NCBI GenBank assembly: GCA_030018575.1 | Contig: JASEIA010000085.1 | Location: 1 to 6,133 of the forward strand | Direction: 5' to 3' | Length of the DNA: 6,133 nucleotides | Source of the DNA: Nanobdellota archaeon | GTDB lineage: Archaea > Nanobdellota > Nanobdellia > SCGC-AAA011-G17 > GW2011-AR17 | Shown here: in pieces, positions 5,968 through 6,133 of the stretch | Numbering within the stretch: position 1 is the stretch's first letter | Layout: the number at the start of each line of letters is the position of its first letter | Made by a program: the position numbers and the translations under genes | The notes under the pieces: generated by a model | The model's input: the letters and a program-made list of their open reading frames with translations, nothing else | Database searches by the model: none | What the model was told of the DNA's origin: nothing

Positions 5968-6133
5968 TTAAAGAAGAGAATTATGCCTTTTTTGTAAGTT
6001 TTTCAGGTCGTATATCCATGCTGCTTCAATGCCCCTCTTGAGAATTACCTTATGATTTGGAACATAATCCTTTTGTAGCTCATTCAGGAACTCCTCTGTA
6101 TTTCCTGGAACTTTGCCGCTGTAATCAACGCCT
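5968..6133 (-). CDS. C-terminal fragment of an unidentified protein
   Basis: Reading the minus strand from the right edge, one frame is open from 6132 to a TAA at 5968-5970, giving 54 residues that begin GVDYSGKVPGNTEEFLNEL and end KNLQKRHNSLL. The composition is that of a real soluble protein: mixed charge, a plausible amphipathic helix around TEEFLNELQKDY, then KVILKRGIEAAWIYDL. The codon use (AAG/AAA, AGG, ATA) matches the neighbours. The other two frames are shorter or stop early. The gene converges on the radical SAM gene, with 29 bp between the two stops. I do not recognise the family from this tail; the start and most of the protein lie outside the window. Confidence 0.6.
   Translation of the reverse strand, partial: GVDYSGKVPGNTEEFLNELQKDYVPNHKVILKRGIEAAWIYDLKNLQKRHNSLL
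5988..6003 (+). terminator. possible T-rich terminator of the rightward transcripts
   Basis: TTTTTT (5988-5993) followed after five bases by TTTTT (5999-6003), about 50 nt past the radical SAM stop. Archaeal RNA polymerase stops at T-rich non-template tracts without needing a hairpin, so this could end the plus-strand unit. It lies inside the convergent coding region, so it may simply reflect Lys codons of that protein (AAA on the other strand). Confidence 0.25.

Noticed and set aside
1..6133. CRISPR arrays, insertion sequences, tRNA or rRNA genes
   Set aside because: No repeat-spacer pattern, transposase-like frame, paired terminal repeats or RNA-gene landmarks were seen on either strand.

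Overview
The window looks archaeal. Three start codons have an A/T-rich TATA-like element centred about 27-31 nt upstream and almost no room for a leader, which is the leaderless archaeal pattern. Arg codons are mainly AGG/AGA, ATA is common for Ile, and bacterial -35/-10 pairs are not evident. The DNA is moderately AT-rich. The lineage cannot be fixed from this sequence; a low-GC euryarchaeon or a DPANN-type archaeon would both fit.

Layout: positions 1-2852 are a minus-strand block. Read in transcription order it holds gmd (GDP-mannose 4,6-dehydratase), rmd (GDP-4-keto-6-deoxymannose reductase, overlapping gmd by 26 bp), and then a GT4-type glycosyltransferase that runs off the left edge. 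A 196-bp divergent intergenic region (2853-3048) carries promoters in both directions. Positions 3049-5938 are a plus-strand block: a small class I SAM-dependent methyltransferase, a soluble DPM1-type polyprenyl-phosphate mannosyltransferase (GT2), and a cobalamin-binding-domain radical SAM enzyme joined to the GT2 gene by an ATGA stop/start overlap. At the right edge a convergent minus-strand gene contributes only its last 54 codons.

Inferred biology: this is a surface-glycan or glycoprotein/glycolipid locus. Gmd and Rmd would convert GDP-D-mannose to GDP-D-rhamnose, the GT4 enzyme is the obvious candidate to transfer it, and the DPM1-like enzyme would make polyprenyl-phosphate-mannose (or a related sugar) for steps outside the membrane. 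The methyltransferase and the B12 radical SAM enzyme are candidates for tailoring the glycan or its lipid carrier; their substrates cannot be read from the sequence.

The main points for follow-up are the tight DPM1/B12-radical-SAM pairing, a complete GDP-D-rhamnose module in an apparent archaeon, the Ala in place of the third Rossmann glycine in Rmd, two unusual cysteines just after the radical SAM cluster motif, and a methyltransferase gene clearly more AT-rich than its neighbours. Nothing here amounts to proof of a new system. No tRNA, rRNA, CRISPR array or mobile element was seen, and no stretch longer than 300 bp lacks a gene.
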